Assembly (NCBI GenBank): GCA_037176705.1
Contig: CM073886.1
Location: forward strand, 88,013,501-88,077,500
DNA from: Molossus alvarezi
Taxonomy: Eukaryota; Chordata; Mammalia; Chiroptera; Molossidae
Reading direction: 5' to 3'
Length of the DNA: 64,000 nucleotides
The position numbers were made by a program, and so were the translations under genes. The notes below the pieces were generated by a model. That model worked only from the letters and a program-made list of their open reading frames with translations. It did not search any database and was not told the DNA's origin. Shown here one piece after another: positions 1 to 11,645 of this stretch (its first letter is position 1; each line of letters begins with the position of its first letter).

Positions 1-235
1 AAGTCCTATACGTGTTTCAGTGAGCTTGCCAATTCACTACCAGCCATCGCCTGCCTCTCTAGTCTGTTCTGGACACACTGCTAGGCTGGTCTTCCTAAAG
101 CATTACCTTGCATGTTGGCCCTTTCTTCCTGCCACATCAAGCTCGAACTCTTTAGGACTTGCATAATCTGGATTGTCCTTGCCAGCTCAGATCCAGGTTT
201 AGTTCATGCTTGTCTTGGCCCAATTCTTTGTCTGA
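1..235 (+). repeat. L2 LINE 3' fragment
   Basis: Pyrimidine-rich text with phrases typical of the L2 3' region (a 'tctggacacactgctagg' and 'cttcctgccacatcaagctc' style). Ancient and diverged, with no open frame. Boundaries are approximate and the first 60 bases are the least certain. Confidence 0.5.
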
Positions 236-264
236 GGAAAGGGAAGAGGGAGGGTAAAGGAATA

Positions 265-455
265 TTGGCTGACCACCGATTACATGACAGACACTAACCT
301 GGGAACTTTGTATACCTTGTCTTACTGAATTCTCAGGTATGGATAGTAAGGCTCGGCAAGGTAAGGTAACTGCTCCAAGGTGACACAGTCTGACTAGAGT
401 TGGAGCTAGGTTCTTCTGACACCAAATCTCGTTTCACAACACCATGTCATCCTCT
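265..455 (-). repeat. MIR SINE relic
   Basis: Reverse-oriented MIR order is visible: a degraded 'cagacact...gaactttgtatacctt' followed by 'gtaactgctccaaggtgacacag' and 'agagttggagctagg'. This is an old mammal-wide tRNA-derived SINE with no function implied. Confidence 0.65.
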
Positions 456-488
456 TTTATGAATGCTCAGAGAAAATGAATGACTTTT

Positions 489-538
489 ATTCTTTTTTTG
501 ATATTTTGTTCAGATAGAGTGGGAGGGAGGGAGGGAGG

Positions 539-580
<42 letters not shown>

Positions 581-735
581 TCGATGTGAAAGGGACACAT
601 TGAGTGGTTGCCACCCACACAACCCAACCAGGGGGACAAACTGCAACCGAAGTACGTGCCCTTAGTGGGAACCAAACCCGGGTCTCTCCAGACTGCAGGC
701 CAACGCTCTAACTGCTGAGCAAAACCGGCCAGGGC
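489..735 (-). mobile_element. VES-type bat SINE
   Basis: tRNA-derived SINE inserted in reverse. The head reads outward at 735 as the complement of 'gccctggccggttttgctcag', the middle is a long (GA)n/(TC)n tract at 520-580, and the tail is T-rich at 489-500. A perfect target-site duplication 'gaatgactttt' lies at 478-488 and 737-747. SINE RNAs are pol III transcripts mobilised by L1 proteins. Confidence 0.93.
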
Positions 736-747
736 AGAATGACTTTT

Positions 748-2690
748 TTTCAAGTTCACGTGGCTGGTAAGTGACTGATATAACTCAATCCATCTGTTTT
801 GGATTTAGAAGATTTCCGTGGTAGTCCTATTTTAGAAAGACTGTATCCACTTCTCCTTAGTTCTAGTCCTACTTTCTCCATGGTATTTTCCCCAACCTGG
901 AAATCCCACATCAAGCTCTCCCTCCTTTCAACTTCTCTGGCACTTAAACCATTAAATATATAGTGTGATAGAGTCTCTAAGTGCTTTATATATCAGACAT
1001 AAACTTTGGAGTCAAGATGTAAATAGTAACAGCAGCCAATTCTTATATAGTCCCTCTATCTCTCTATAAAATCCCATTTTAGTGACATAGTTAACCTTTA
1101 ATGATTTACTACGAACCTGTATTCGGGAGTGTGATAAGTGCCTAGCAGTTGAGACAGAGAGCTCTCTATGTCTTAACAGTGATGTTTAACCTTCACTGTG
1201 TATAAGATAGTGTTAAAGTGCAGATTTGGACTCGGCAGGTCTGGGGTGAGTCCTGAGGTCCTGCTGATGTTGTTAATCCAGAAACTACACTGTAAGTAGT
1301 GCATCTAGAACATAAATGTCCACATCAGAGGCAGCTGACAACATACTGAGGACATACATCACAATGAACATAATAGACAGACAGCGACATAAGGCTCAAA
1401 TCTAGGAAACTGGGACAAATGGTCAATCAAATTAAGGGTCATAATGTTGGAAGACAAGACTGTAAGAGCAAATAGATATTAGAGTAAATTTGAGGGTTGT
1501 GGGGCTGGTGTGGTATGATAAAGATTTGTTTTCCTTGAAAGCCAAGTTCTCCTAGTCTATTGCCATTTTAATATTTTACTTGAGGGAAGAGTGACGGAAA
1601 GAAATGTGAGGTTCCTGAAAGGGAGAAAGAGAAGGCTGTGTTTAGCCTTAGCTCTTAGTGATCACGGAAGACCAAGAAGGTGTTCTTCTGGACCTCGGTT
1701 TGGGGGATGTATTGGATGAGGACTTTGTGCCACGATGGCCTGAGTTTCTTGCTCTCTTTTATCAAGTTCTAGCTGGACTGTAGGGAAGAAGTCCCTCTTG
1801 GAGAGGGAGGAGGGTAACAGGTGATGTCCAGTAAAACTTAGCAAGAGCTCCCCACTCAACCACCTCTCCTGACTGTGTTTGAGCCCAGAGTCAGTTGGGA
1901 ATTTCACTGGGGCAGGTTGCTGGTCCTACAGGGTCATGGATGAGACTGCTCTGAGCATATGGTTGACTGCCTCTTGGGGATTCCTGCAGAAGAATGGGAA
2001 GATGGACCCTTCTTCTTACCTCAGGACTTCTCCCAGGTCTTAGAAAAGTGTGCTGAGGTACCTTCTTGATTGTTAGAATCAAACTGAATATTTTAACAGA
2101 GATCAAAGATGATTACCTGAGGTACTGGTCAGAATCAATCTTACTTCCATTTTCAAAAATCAATATAGTATTTCCTATAATTCAATCTTCTCATCTCTTT
2201 CCAAAATCCCTGTTGCTGACATATATAAAGAAAAAAAATCATTACTGCCTTTGTCAGACATTTAACTATCTATGAACCATACCATCTGCTGCAGATTTTT
2301 CAGTTTTATTTTAAGATTTTAATGAAGTTTTTTATTTGTTCATTTCATACTAACCATTACATCTAGGACTCAGCTCAGATTTCCTCAAACCATTTGGAAG
2401 AAGATTGGATCAATCTCATGTACATTGCTGATTTTGGAACTGGATCAGAAAAAAATGTTTTTTTGACAAGTTCTACAATTTTCCCTCATTGATTATATTC
2501 CAGAAAGTCATTTCACATTGCTTAAATTTTATTCATAATGTGGTCTTCTCTAGCTACTAAATACTAGTGATTTTTATTGCCCTTGATATTTTTGGATGGT
2601 CATGCTCGAAAAACACTGGGGTGGAGGAGTGGGGCAGAAAGAGATAACTGTTAGAAATAAATATTAAGTGTAAAATATTACCAACCTCTT
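748..2690. other. Unassigned unique sequence
   Basis: No convincing exon, long open frame, young transposon or clear fossil repeat is visible. Open frames of 70-80 codons at 1662-2275 have no recognisable domain and are at the length expected by chance. Confidence 0.5.
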
Positions 2691-2694
2691 CTCC

Positions 2695-2870
2695 TGTTTC
2701 CTATTAACTTGTAGGAATTTCTGGTTTGAGTTTGTCTAAGTACATTGCTTTTCTACCCTCTTCTAGAAAAGACTGTAAGCTCTGCTAGTGTTGAGATGAT
2801 GCATTTTCATCTACACCTTTAGCACCTGGCACATCAGTGCTCAATAAATACCAATAAACCAATCAATACA
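2695..2870 (+). repeat. L2 LINE 3' end
   Basis: The canonical L2 3' end order is present: 'gactgtaagctctgctagtg', then 'tttagcacctggcacat', then 'tgctcaataaata'. Old and diverged. Confidence 0.75.
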
Positions 2871-3174
2871 TAACTTTATCTGATTAACCTATAATATGGT
2901 CCATTGACAGGAGCCTTTTTGAATTCTGCAAAGGACTGGCTAGGAGGTGCAGGCAAACCCTTTTCTTCATACAGTGAAAGTCAATTTCCCCGAAATTAAT
3001 AGTTTTGTTCCTTTCTATTTTTTCCTTCCTATTTTTATACAAGCGCAGATACTATATTGCTATTGGGAGAGATGCTACATAGAAACACAGACTTGATTTA
3101 TAATTTCTGTTTCTAGTGAAACATCTCACCTGGGAAGAGGGCGGGAACTGCAGAGGGAGATAGACAGGCGGCAG

Positions 3175-3315
3175 AGAGGACATGCGCTTCGGTGTTAACA
3201 GAAGCGGGTTTGAGCACTGGCTTTGCCTCTTTTACATGTTGGATACTTGAGCATGTTCCTAGTGCTCTGCCTATAAAATGCACATGTTAATAATAGAGTA
3301 CAAGCGAGATAACAT
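3175..3315 (+). repeat. MIR SINE relic
   Basis: Forward MIR order: a 'ggtttgagcactggctttgcc' like core followed by 'tgcctataaaatgcacatgttaataata' like text (split here by description only). Old and partial. Confidence 0.6.
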
Positions 3316-3324
3316 ATAGTGTCT

Positions 3325-4060
3325 TAATCAGGCCTCCAAGGCCCTGCCTGACCTGGCCCTATGGGCCCCACCGTGCTCCCCTGCTCTCTGAATTCCACCC
3401 GCACTCCTTCGTTCAGTTCTTCAAATGCCTAAACTCCCACCGAGCTACCACAGGACTTCAGCACAGTCCCCTCTGTTGTCTCTACTTTTTTATTTTTAAT
3501 TTTTTTTCTTTATTGATTTTAGAGAGAGGTGAAGGGAGAGGGAGAGAGAGATGGAAACATCAGTGAGAGAGAACATCGATTGGCTGCCTCCTACAGGCCC
3601 CCCCACTGGGGATCAGGCCCACAACCTAGGCATGTGTCCTGACTGGGAATCGAACTGGTGACCTCTTGGTACATGGGTTGATGTTCAACCACTGAGCCAC
3701 ACCAGCCGGGCTCGTCTCCACTTTTCATCTACTTAGTTCTTACTCATGATTCAAGGGTCAGCCAGAGCATCGCTTCCTCCATCAAGCCTTCTCTGATCTC
3801 CTTCAAGAAAGATCTCCCTGGAAGGTGCACCCTGAACTTCATAAGATTTACCATAATTGTCACTAAAAACTAATGGTGTGATTAGCTGTTCTAGTCCCCA
3901 TCCTCTTTCTGTTCACAAGGATGTAAGCTCCAGGAGGGCAGAGACCATGCCTATCTTTTTTATCTTTGTATCTGCAGGTTTAGCAGAATGCCCAGCACAA
4001 AAATACCTTATTTAAATGTTGGATGAGTGAGTAAATAAATGAAAACTAATGAATAAAGGC
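3325..4060 (+). repeat. L2 LINE 3' region, split by a SINE
   Basis: An L2 3' region runs from 'ccaaggccctgcctgacctg' to 'gatgtaagctccaggagggc' and 'tttagcagaatgcccagcac'. It is interrupted at 3491-3713 by a VES SINE and resumes directly after the duplicated target. The interruption dates the SINE as much younger than the L2. Confidence 0.75.
3491..3713 (-). mobile_element. VES-type bat SINE (classic subtype)
   Basis: Reverse-oriented. The tail side reads 'tttctttattgattttagag', a GA-rich tract follows, and the complement of the head is 'cactgagccacaccagccgg' near 3713. The target-site duplication is 'gtct(c/a)... acttt' at 3478-3490 and 3714-3725, with one mismatch. It is inserted inside an L2 element. 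Confidence 0.92.
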
Positions 4061-4237
4061 AAAACACAAACTAGATGCATAATCATTTTCATTTTCACCC
4101 CATTCTCCCAACTACCTTTTTTTCTTGAGACTTTACAAGGGAGAATAAGAAAAAGAAAAAGAGTTCCTGATTTGAATGGGCACATGGTGACCTCCTTCAG
4201 CTGAAAATTTCTCCCTTGACCATTTTTCTGAATCTGT

Positions 4238-4392
4238 GATTCTTAAGCCTCACCTTGCACCAGGATTACCTGGGAAGCTTTTTAAAACTAGAGATTTTCA
4301 ATCATTGTAGGGTGAGTCTTTTACATCAGCACTTTAAAATGCTTTCCAGGTGATTCAAATGTGAAGCCAGGGTTAAAAACCACCACTTTAGC
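4238..4392. repeat. MER5-like hAT-Charlie relic
   Basis: Phrases typical of MER5 elements are present: 'gcaccaggattacctgggaa', 'ggtgattcaaatgtgaagcc' and a closing 'aaaaaccaccactttagc'. These are nonautonomous hAT DNA transposons with terminal inverted repeats of the 'agtggttctcaa' type. Diverged. Confidence 0.6.
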
Positions 4393-4929
4393 TAAGGAAT
4401 TATTTTGAAAAGACTCATTAAAATTCAAGAATGTCTTTGTCGAAGTCATTGTATGTCTTTTGAGTGAGTTGAGCACCTTAGCATCTATGGGCAATTTTTC
4501 CCTGACTGATCAGATTGTCCTTCAGAGAAGGGAGGGAGGAGAGACTAAACATCAGACTGGTAAATCATCGTATATTGGTACATGTCCTGAATACATAATC
4601 AGGTGGAATTCTGCAAAGACAACCCTCATCTTCTCAACGTTGCCAGTATACGAGCTTTGCCTAAAGACATCAGACTTCTTAATTCTACAGAGTCACAATG
4701 GGGCTAGTCCTAGATGTGCCTTTGACTAGATGAAGCAGTGCTGGGGTGGGTTTCTAGTGTGGGAACAGATTCAAGGACATTGCTCCTGGATGGTGCCACA
4801 GAGAGGAATGGTCTGAATCTGCTATTGGACAGGATTTTGGAAGCCATTTGGTAGGATGATGGGAAAGAATAAGCAAGCTTTGGTCTCAAAGACTGAGTTT
4901 GTAGAGTCTTGTGTTTTTAAAAATAGAAA

Positions 4930-5065
4930 ATAGAAAAAAAATAATTTGGAGCAGCAGAGCTCTGTGGTATAGCCATATCCCTGGGGTTGTAACAAAGGAG
5001 ATGTCACCCTCTCTGGGCCTGGAGGGTTGACGCAACTGTAGGTCAATAAGACCATCTTTGTGGGT
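4930..5065. repeat. Unclassified repeat, copy A
   Basis: Positions 4976-5030 match 5605-5659 over about 55 bases with few differences; both carry 'tatccctggggttgtaa' and 'ctctgggcctggagggttga'. Two copies in the same orientation within 700 bases suggest an interspersed repeat family I cannot name with confidence. Confidence 0.55.
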
Positions 5066-5069
5066 CTTG

Positions 5070-5335
5070 TGAGCTAACAATGGTTTTTACATTCTCAAAT
5101 GGTTGGAAAATAATGAAAAGAATAATATTTCATGACCCATGAAAATTATATGAAATTCAAATAGTAGAGTTCATCAATAAAATATTATTGGAACATAGTC
5201 ACATGCATTCTTTACATGTTGCCAACTTGTCCTACAAGGGCAGAGTTGAGCAGTAGTGACAGACACCGGGTAGCCCACAAAGACCAAAATATTGACTCAC
5301 TAGCCCTTTGCAGAAACAGTTTGCTGACTTCTCTG
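5070..5335. repeat. hAT-type nonautonomous DNA transposon relic
   Basis: Contains 'aaaattatatgaaattcaaa', 'attattggaacatagtcaca', 'gcagagttgagcagtag' and 'ccctttgcagaaacagtttg'. These match a common mammalian hAT/Charlie-type element. A second, more complete relative is at 58990-59217. Confidence 0.65.
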
Positions 5336-5399
5336 CTAAAGAATCAGAAGAGAAACTGGCCAGAAGGGTTGGCCAAAGATGGGAAGAGGAGTGAGAGAC

Positions 5400-6050
5400 A
5401 AGAGAAAGGAGGATACATATATCACCGTCATGACCGTTTACTAAGTGCTAGGCACAGTTAATCCTCTCAACAACCCTTAAGGTAGAGTCAGGGTCCCAGC
5501 AAAGCACAGACACACACTCAGATTAAGGTAACTGGAAGAGGGTTTCTTAAATAGACTATTTACAAAGTGAGAGTAGGGGTAGAGATCCACATGAGATAGT
5601 GTCGTATCCCTGGGGTTGTAATTAAGGAGATGTTACCATCTCTGGGCCTGGAGGGTTGAAGGAAGGAAGGACTTTCCAGAACCCACAAGGAAAAAGGTAT
5701 GCAGACGGGGCTTCCTGGAGGACACAGACAGATAGAATCCCACAGGCAGTGGACTAATACCCTGCCCTCACCTTCTCCCTTCCTGCAGTCTCCAGCTGGG
5801 GCAGAAGTCTGCTGAGAAATTTCATAGAGGTCAGTCTCCTGGAGCAGAAACAAGGATACTGAAGGGGTCAAGGAGTCTTTGGGATCAAACAGAAGATATC
5901 CTACGTAGTTGGGTACCACTGCCATCACTGGCCCCTACCTGTCCCCTATTTTACAAATGATGAAAGTTACATTTAGTCAGATTAAATAGTGTGCTTCAGT
6001 AAATGCCAGGCTTGGTTTTGAACCCAGACACTCTGATGCTAGGGTTCATT
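5400..6050 (-). repeat. MIR SINE split by an insertion
   Basis: The left half (5400-5486) has 'tgctaggcacagttaatcct' and the right half (5937-6050) has 'ccctattttacaaatgatga' then 'tttgaacccagacactctga', which together form one reverse MIR. About 450 bases of other repeat (5487-5936) separate them. Confidence 0.65.
5487..5936. repeat. Unclassified repeat, copy B, nested in MIR
   Basis: Shares the 55-base block with copy A at 4976-5030. Flanked on both sides by halves of one MIR, so it inserted after the MIR. Open-reading stretches here (a 122-codon frame on the minus strand) have no recognisable domain. It could be an old LTR or DNA element. Confidence 0.5.
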
Positions 6051-6056
6051 CTCTCT

Positions 6057-6259
6057 TTTTAAAAAAAACTTTTTAGAGAGAGAGGAGGGGGGGTGGAGAA
6101 TCATCTATGTGAGAGTGAAACATAGATCAGTTGCCTCCTGCACACCCCCTACTGAGGATTAAGCCAGCAACCTGGGCATGTGCCCTGGCCAGGAATTGAA
6201 CCAGCAACCTATTGGAGCACAGGAGGATGCCCAACCAACTGAGCCACACTGGCCAGGGC
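6057..6259 (-). mobile_element. VES-type bat SINE (classic subtype)
   Basis: Reverse-oriented; the complement of the head is 'gagccacactggccagggca' at its right end and the left end is T/A-rich. Flanks share 'ttctctctttt'-like text imperfectly, so this copy is older than its relatives at 9381 and 35091. Confidence 0.88.
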
Positions 6260-6544
6260 AAGGACTCACTCTCTTATACACTCTGTTATCCTTAGTTCAT
6301 AAGAAAGAGACCTTAGAAGGAATCCAGTTTTCCTCTCTCCCAACTTAGGAATGGCATTTGCAGCATGTTTTGGGTGGTTCTTTAGCCATTACTTGAATAT
6401 TTGCCTATAGAGGAACCAACTACTCTTTTGTGGTAATTTTTCTTTCCACTGAGGGATCCTTCTTGTGACTGGAAAGTTCTCTCTTAGATAGGACAAACCC
6501 AAGAGGTCACATTCACTAATTTAAAAAAAATTATATTTATTTAT

Positions 6545-6752
6545 TTATTTTTTCTTTATTTTTTTTTTAGAGTAAGGGAGAGGGAGAGAGAGATAGAAAC
6601 ATCGATGAGAGAGAACATTGATTGGCTGCTTCCTGCATGCCCCCCACTGGGGACCGGGCACACAACTGGGACTTGTGACCTGACCAGGAATCAAACTGGT
6701 GACCTCTTGGTGCATGGGCCAATGCTCAACCACTGAGCCACACTGGTGGGGT
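6545..6752 (-). mobile_element. VES-type bat SINE (classic subtype)
   Basis: Reverse-oriented; T-rich tail with 'ttattt' repeats on the left, GA-rich tract at about 6570-6600, and complement of the head 'cactgagccacactggtggg' on the right. The target duplication is not clear. Confidence 0.87.
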
Positions 6753-7050
6753 TGTTTGTTTACGTATTGATTGATATATAGATATCTGAAGCTCCAAGTT
6801 TTCTTCTTTTCCCACTTATGTTTTTCTCTTCAGTTACTATGAAAATTCCTCAATATCTGTTTCCTTTCTTGTGGCCCTCTTGTGTCCTTTTCTGTAGTCA
6901 GTTGTATGGTTTTTATTTTTTACTTTTACAGACACTCCCTTCTCTAGCCAGATGGTCACTTCTCATAGCCTCCTTCAAAGTACATAACAGCCTTTGATAG
7001 AAAGGAACTTGGGGTATTAGTTCTTCTTTTTTTAAAAAGATTGAGCTCTT

Positions 7051-7283
7051 GTCCTGGTCAGGTGGCTCAGTTGGTTGGAGCATCATCCCATGCACCAAAA
7101 GGTTGTGGATTTGATTCTCGAACAGGGTACATACCTAGGTTGGAGGGTTTGATCCCCAGTTGGGGTGCATACAAGAGGCAACTGATTGATGTTTTACTCT
7201 CATATCGATGTCTCTCTCCCTCTCTCTTCCTTCCTTTCTCTTTAAAATCAATAAATATATCCTTGGGTGAGGATAAAAAAAAA
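7051..7283 (+). mobile_element. VES-type bat SINE, forward
   Basis: Head 'gtcctggtcaggtggctcag', internal B-box-like 'gatttgattctcg', a pyrimidine tract at about 7200-7240, then 'tccttgggtgaggata' and an A-tail. The target-site duplication 'attgagctctt' at 7040-7050 is repeated as 'attgagctttt' at 7284-7294. Confidence 0.92.
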
Positions 7284-7317
7284 TATTGAGCTTTTAGAAG
7301 TCATGAAATGTATATTA

Positions 7318-7650
7318 CCAGGTCTTCGGCTGGCGGCTCAGCTCCATGTGAATCAGTGGAAGTGGGTGGTGGTCAGTGAGGCTGATGCATCTTGGCAGGC
7401 TTTGCACTGTGACCTGCACACATTGCAGGAAGAGGCGCACTTATGAATGGCCACATCAGGCCCACAGATCTGCCTTTGCATGCTAATGTGGGAAGGCACA
7501 CTGGGCATCCTCCTATCCTGGATGTGGTTACAGGATACCTCAAACCTGCTGATGCTTATGGGTCCTTCACATTGTTCCATTGAACATAACATGTGGTTTC
7601 TTTTTCAGAATAAATCTAGGACTTGATTAAACTCTGTGGACTCATGATGA
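7318..7650. other. GC-richer unique island, unassigned
   Basis: A 300-base island richer in GC than its surroundings, with 'cttcggctggcggctcagct' at its start and an 'aataaa' hexamer near 7611. The outline recalls a processed pseudogene, but translation in all frames gave no family I recognise and I see no A-tail or target duplication. Confidence 0.3.
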
Positions 7651-7654
7651 TGAT

Positions 7655-7770
7655 GACAGTGATAATAACAAAATTGTATTGAGTGCTTAATCTTTGGTAT
7701 ACCAGGTGTAGTTCTCAACATTTACCATTTGAATCCTATGAACTCTTCTTATGGTTTTATATTTTTAAGT
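7655..7770 (-). repeat. MIR SINE relic
   Basis: Reverse MIR core: 'ttgagtgcttaatctttggt', 'accaggtgtagttctcaaca', 'aatcctatgaactcttctta'. Partial and old. Confidence 0.6.
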
Positions 7771-9149
7771 TACTTTATGAGTAATTTAAAAAAGTAAAAT
7801 CAGAGATATTATAAAAAAACAACTTCATTAGAAATTTTAATAAAAATTTAAACAGTAAATCTGATTTTTTCATCCAGGTTTTCCTGGTTTAGATGGTATT
7901 TGTACCTAAAATGGGCAACTTCCTTTGAATGCCATTAACTGGTCATCAGCTGTCATGTATGATTCCAGAACATACCCATCTCGTAAAAACTAATTCCAGA
8001 TTTCAAATACATCTCTAAAAGGTTTAACTTATCATTACTTCTTATTGTATCTTCTTGCAGCAACATCAAAAAATATAATATTTTTGAAATCTTTGATGAC
8101 TCATACTTTGTTTTTGAGAGAACAGCCATCTTTGTTCCATAACTACAAAACATTTCAGATTTATAAACATAATTAGAATTTTTGGTTTTTACATTATTTA
8201 TTTTCTTCAACCCACCTTTTTATAAAGGCCTGCCTTGTCCACTTATGGCTCATATAAAGCAAAGTTTGGTGTACATCAGAAATGATGAAAGGATATTGTC
8301 ACTCATCTTTTTAGCAAAATAGGGTGGCCCAGGTCCTGATCATAAACATTGAATGGTAAAGTTTTTATTGTGTGAGTAACTCATTAATAATAGCACATTT
8401 CCTTTTGTCCCTAGAAATAGAGTGTCCACTCACTCATTCTAGAGTGAGAAAGTTCACCTAGGATATTACCATCTGAAGACTCATAGTCTCAGATTTCACT
8501 TACATAAAATCTTTTTGCATTAATCTTATGATTTGTTTAATAATTGTGATACATCTTCCTCTACAAATTTCCTTATTTTTGCAATTATGGGTAGAAAATA
8601 AAAATCATGGATTCTCAAAAAAACTGCAAAGATGGTATCTCCTGTCTTCTCTTAATCCTTAAAAGATGCTATAATGCTTGAGGTGAGATAACAGGAAAAC
8701 TGAAGGGTGATGTAATAATGATGGTTTATTTCAATATTACATCAACCTTTTAGGCAATTCCATCATTTTCCCATTTGACTTGATGTTAGTGGGTTTTTTT
8801 TTTTGCATAGTTGAGAATAATTGGAAATATCCAATAATATATAAGACAATGAACAGAAAAAATATTTTAAGATATAGGAAAAATAAAATTGCTAAGATCC
8901 CATAATGTATCTTAAATTTATAAAAATTCAAGAGAGAATGAGTTTTATTCTATTTTTTAAATAGCAAATTTTCTCTGTTCTTTAAAAGACTGCTAAGAAA
9001 TAGGGAAAGCAATACAATATTAATTCCTACAAACAAGACTGCTCAAAAATGGAATTCAAAAGATAAACTGGTACCTCATGATCCCCAATATTATGTCTAC
9101 AGTTAACATGTATTGGGTACCATGTAAAAAATTTATGAATATGACCCAA
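7771..9149. other. AT-rich sequence, nothing assigned
   Basis: AT-rich DNA with homopolymer runs. Short open frames on the minus strand at 7953-8210 and 8737-8931 have low-complexity composition and no domain. An undetected old L1 is possible. Confidence 0.45.
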
Positions 9150-9332
9150 ATCAGTTACTGGGTTAAAAAAAAAATAGGGTCTCGGTTTGGAATGATGAAA
9201 AAATTCTGGAGATGGATGTGGTGATGGTGGTACAACACTATGAATGACCTTGATGCCACTAAATGGTACACTTAAAAATGATTGAAATGGTAAATTTTAT
9301 ATTATGGATGTTGTACCACAATAAAAATTAGT
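9150..9332 (+). repeat. Old L1 (L1M-type) 3' end
   Basis: A typical L1M 3' UTR ending is visible: 'ctggagatggatgtggtgat', 'gccactaaatggtacactta', 'ggtaaattttatattatgga' and 'taccacaataaaaatta'. Confidence 0.7.
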
Positions 9333-9380
9333 AATGTTTACTTAAATATATTTAGATAGTATGCATAGGATTCTCTTTCT

Positions 9381-9604
9381 TTAAAAAAAAATTTTTTTTT
9401 TCCTTTATCGGTTTTAGAGAGAGAGGATAGGAGAGGGAGAGAGAGTTAGAAACATCAATAAAAGAGAACATCAATTGGCCGCCTCTGGCATACCCACCCC
9501 TGGGGATCAGGCCCACACCTGGGCATGTGCCCTGACCAGGAATCGAACTGGCAACCTCTTGGTGCATGGGTCGACGCTCAACCACTCAGCCACACCAGCC
9601 AGAC
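9381..9604 (-). mobile_element. VES-type bat SINE (classic subtype)
   Basis: Reverse-oriented with a perfect 15-bp target-site duplication 'taggattctctttct' at 9366-9380 and 9605-9619. Left side T-rich, GA-rich centre, and the complement of the head 'gccacaccagccagacta' at the right edge. Confidence 0.95.
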
Positions 9605-9644
9605 TAGGATTCTCTTTCTATCACCCAACTTTCAGAAAGCAGAT

Positions 9645-9770
9645 TTTTAGTCAATCACCACAATCCTGTGAGTTAAACCTATCCCTCTTCAAGTGGATGG
9701 AAAAGGCTCACAGAGTAAGTAACTCACTTAAGCTTACAACTGGTAAGTGGGAGAGAGAGAGAAGAACTCC
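9645..9770 (-). repeat. MIR SINE relic
   Basis: Reverse MIR text 'caatcctgtgagttaaacc', 'aaggctcacagagtaagtaa' and 'cttacaactggtaagtggg'. Old. Confidence 0.6.
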
Positions 9771-10915
9771 AGCAGAAAGACCACAGAGCCATGTACAGAA
9801 CCACTGCACCAGCCACTGCTGAGTGAAGTGTGGCGACCAGGGTCCAGTGGTGCAGAGTCTTCGTTCCTCTGTCTGTGCCATGTACTTCACTTCCTCTTCC
9901 CAGATTCTTGGTGTAGTCCAGGATTCCTTATCTGCCTCTTGAGCATCTCTTTCTTCTGATTTTTAAGTCTTTATATGTAAAACCACACACATTTTTCACC
10001 AAAAGAATGGCTGTGACACTTTCTGCCACTCCTTGTCGCCACTCATCTGCCAAGTCATAGTAATTTTCATTAATTTACACAAGCTCCATAGAGATCAAGT
10101 CCAATTTGAGGAAGGTAATGTATAAATAGCTGGATGTATTTTATAAGTAGGGTGGTGTATTCTAAATATGTATTCGCTCTAAATATCTTTAAAAATGAAA
10201 TAAACAATGAGAAGCAGCAAAATAATGTCTATTACTTGAGTGGAAAATAAGTTATTATTTATAATTCAAAGATACTGTAAATTCATTTTAGGGTAAGAAT
10301 GTAATTGGAGCAAAGAGCTGAAAATGTCTTAGAGTTGTAGTTCCTACCTGGGCCAGCTGAGGGCAGTAGTTCTGGTGAGAACAATTGTCTATCAGGATTT
10401 CACCCAGGATGTCTGGTGAATGGCCATTCTGAGTAATTAGGAGAAAGATATCTCTAGCCCTCAGAGTGCTCTATTATGGTCTCTTCAAATGGAAGGAAAG
10501 ATTAAAGACAGTAGATGGAACCAGGCCAAGATTAAATGTCAGGATATGGAATTCTTATAGTGCTATGTAGGGTCTGATGTGGGGTCCTGGGAAGAGGAAG
10601 GCAAGAAGAGCAGGCAAATGAAGAGATCTCTCAGGAGATTGTTAATTTACTGGCCTTGCTGGAAATGTGAAAATGGGAAGCAGTGGTGAGGCAGAGACAA
10701 CCATGATTGCAGGGTTGGGTACTTAGGGTGCCTGAGGCATGAAAGGCACTGGGTGGGGGGAGCCATGGACCTCACTATCAGGAGGGACACGCCAGTGTAG
10801 GACCCGATAGGCTGAGGCTAAGTGCTGTACTGTCCCAGCAATGGGCCTTCCTTCCTCCACTTTTCGCAGTATGAAGGTTAAACTCACACCTCTTTCTTGT
10901 GTTAGGAAACAAGTC
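9771..10915. other. Unique sequence, nothing assigned
   Basis: No exon or clear repeat could be supported. Short open frames at 10723-11056 on the minus strand run into the neighbouring Tigger element and look like chance. Confidence 0.45.
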
Positions 10916-11238
10916 CAGCTGACCCTTGAACAGCACGTGGGTTGAAGCACTGAACCGCCATAAATCGAAAATCCACATATAACTTTCACTCCCCCAAAAC
11001 TTAACTACTAGTAGCTTATTGTTGACCAGGGCCTTTCTGATAATATAAACAATCATTTAACACATATTTTGTATGTGATATGTATTGTATACTGTATTCT
11101 TACAATAAAGCAAGCTAGAGGAAAGAAATGGTATTAGGAAAATTATAAGGAAGAGGAAATACGTTTACAGTGTTTATTGAAAAAAGTTTATGAATTAGTG
11201 ACCACATAGTTAAACTCATGTTGTTCAAGGGTCAACTG
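10916..11238. mobile_element. Tigger/pogo-type MITE
   Basis: A 323-base element with terminal inverted repeats: the left end 'cagctgacccttgaacagca' pairs with the right end 'tgttgttcaagggtcaactg'. A TA follows the right end (11239-11240) and the left TA is mutated to TC. The internal text ('aacttaactactagtagctt', 'tcttacaataaagcaagcta') matches nonautonomous TcMar-Tigger elements. No transposase remains. Orientation cannot be fixed. Confidence 0.82.
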
Positions 11239-11526
11239 TAGCTACAATTTCTGGAGGTCCTGTTATAAACCCAACACCCACATTTCAGATTTGGGGAGCT
11301 TTGTAGTGTGAGAGGCTTCCTCAGAGCTCAAAGAACAGGCCAACTTCATGGGGCTGATCACAGTGAAACCCATCCAGCTGACCTCCTGGTCTGTGTGGGG
11401 AAGAACATGTCAAGTAGTATGACTGATGGGAGCAAATCAAATAGGAGGGTGAGAAATGAACCAAGTAGTTGGGAATCACTAATGTGTGTTCATGCTTGTG
11501 TGGGATACAAGGATGAAGAGGTCAGC

Positions 11527-11645
11527 CTACTGAAGGCTTTGTAAGTTTGGGATGTATCCTGAAGGTAATGGGGAGCTATGGAAAGGTTTTAAGCTAGAGA
11601 GCACCATGATCCAATTTGTTTTTAGTCTAAGAAGTACTGTAGGTA
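11527..11645. repeat. Ancient interspersed repeat fragment
   Basis: 'gtaatggggagctatggaaa', 'ttttaagctagagagcacca' and 'tgatccaatttg' match a very common mammalian fossil repeat whose family name I cannot assign. Related text may occur at 24480-24600, 27240-27380 and 45665-46030. Confidence 0.45.

Noticed and set aside
7318..7650. Possible processed pseudogene (GC-rich start, aataaa near the end)
   Set aside because: Six-frame reading gave no protein family I know, and there is no A-tail or target duplication, so kept only as an unassigned island.
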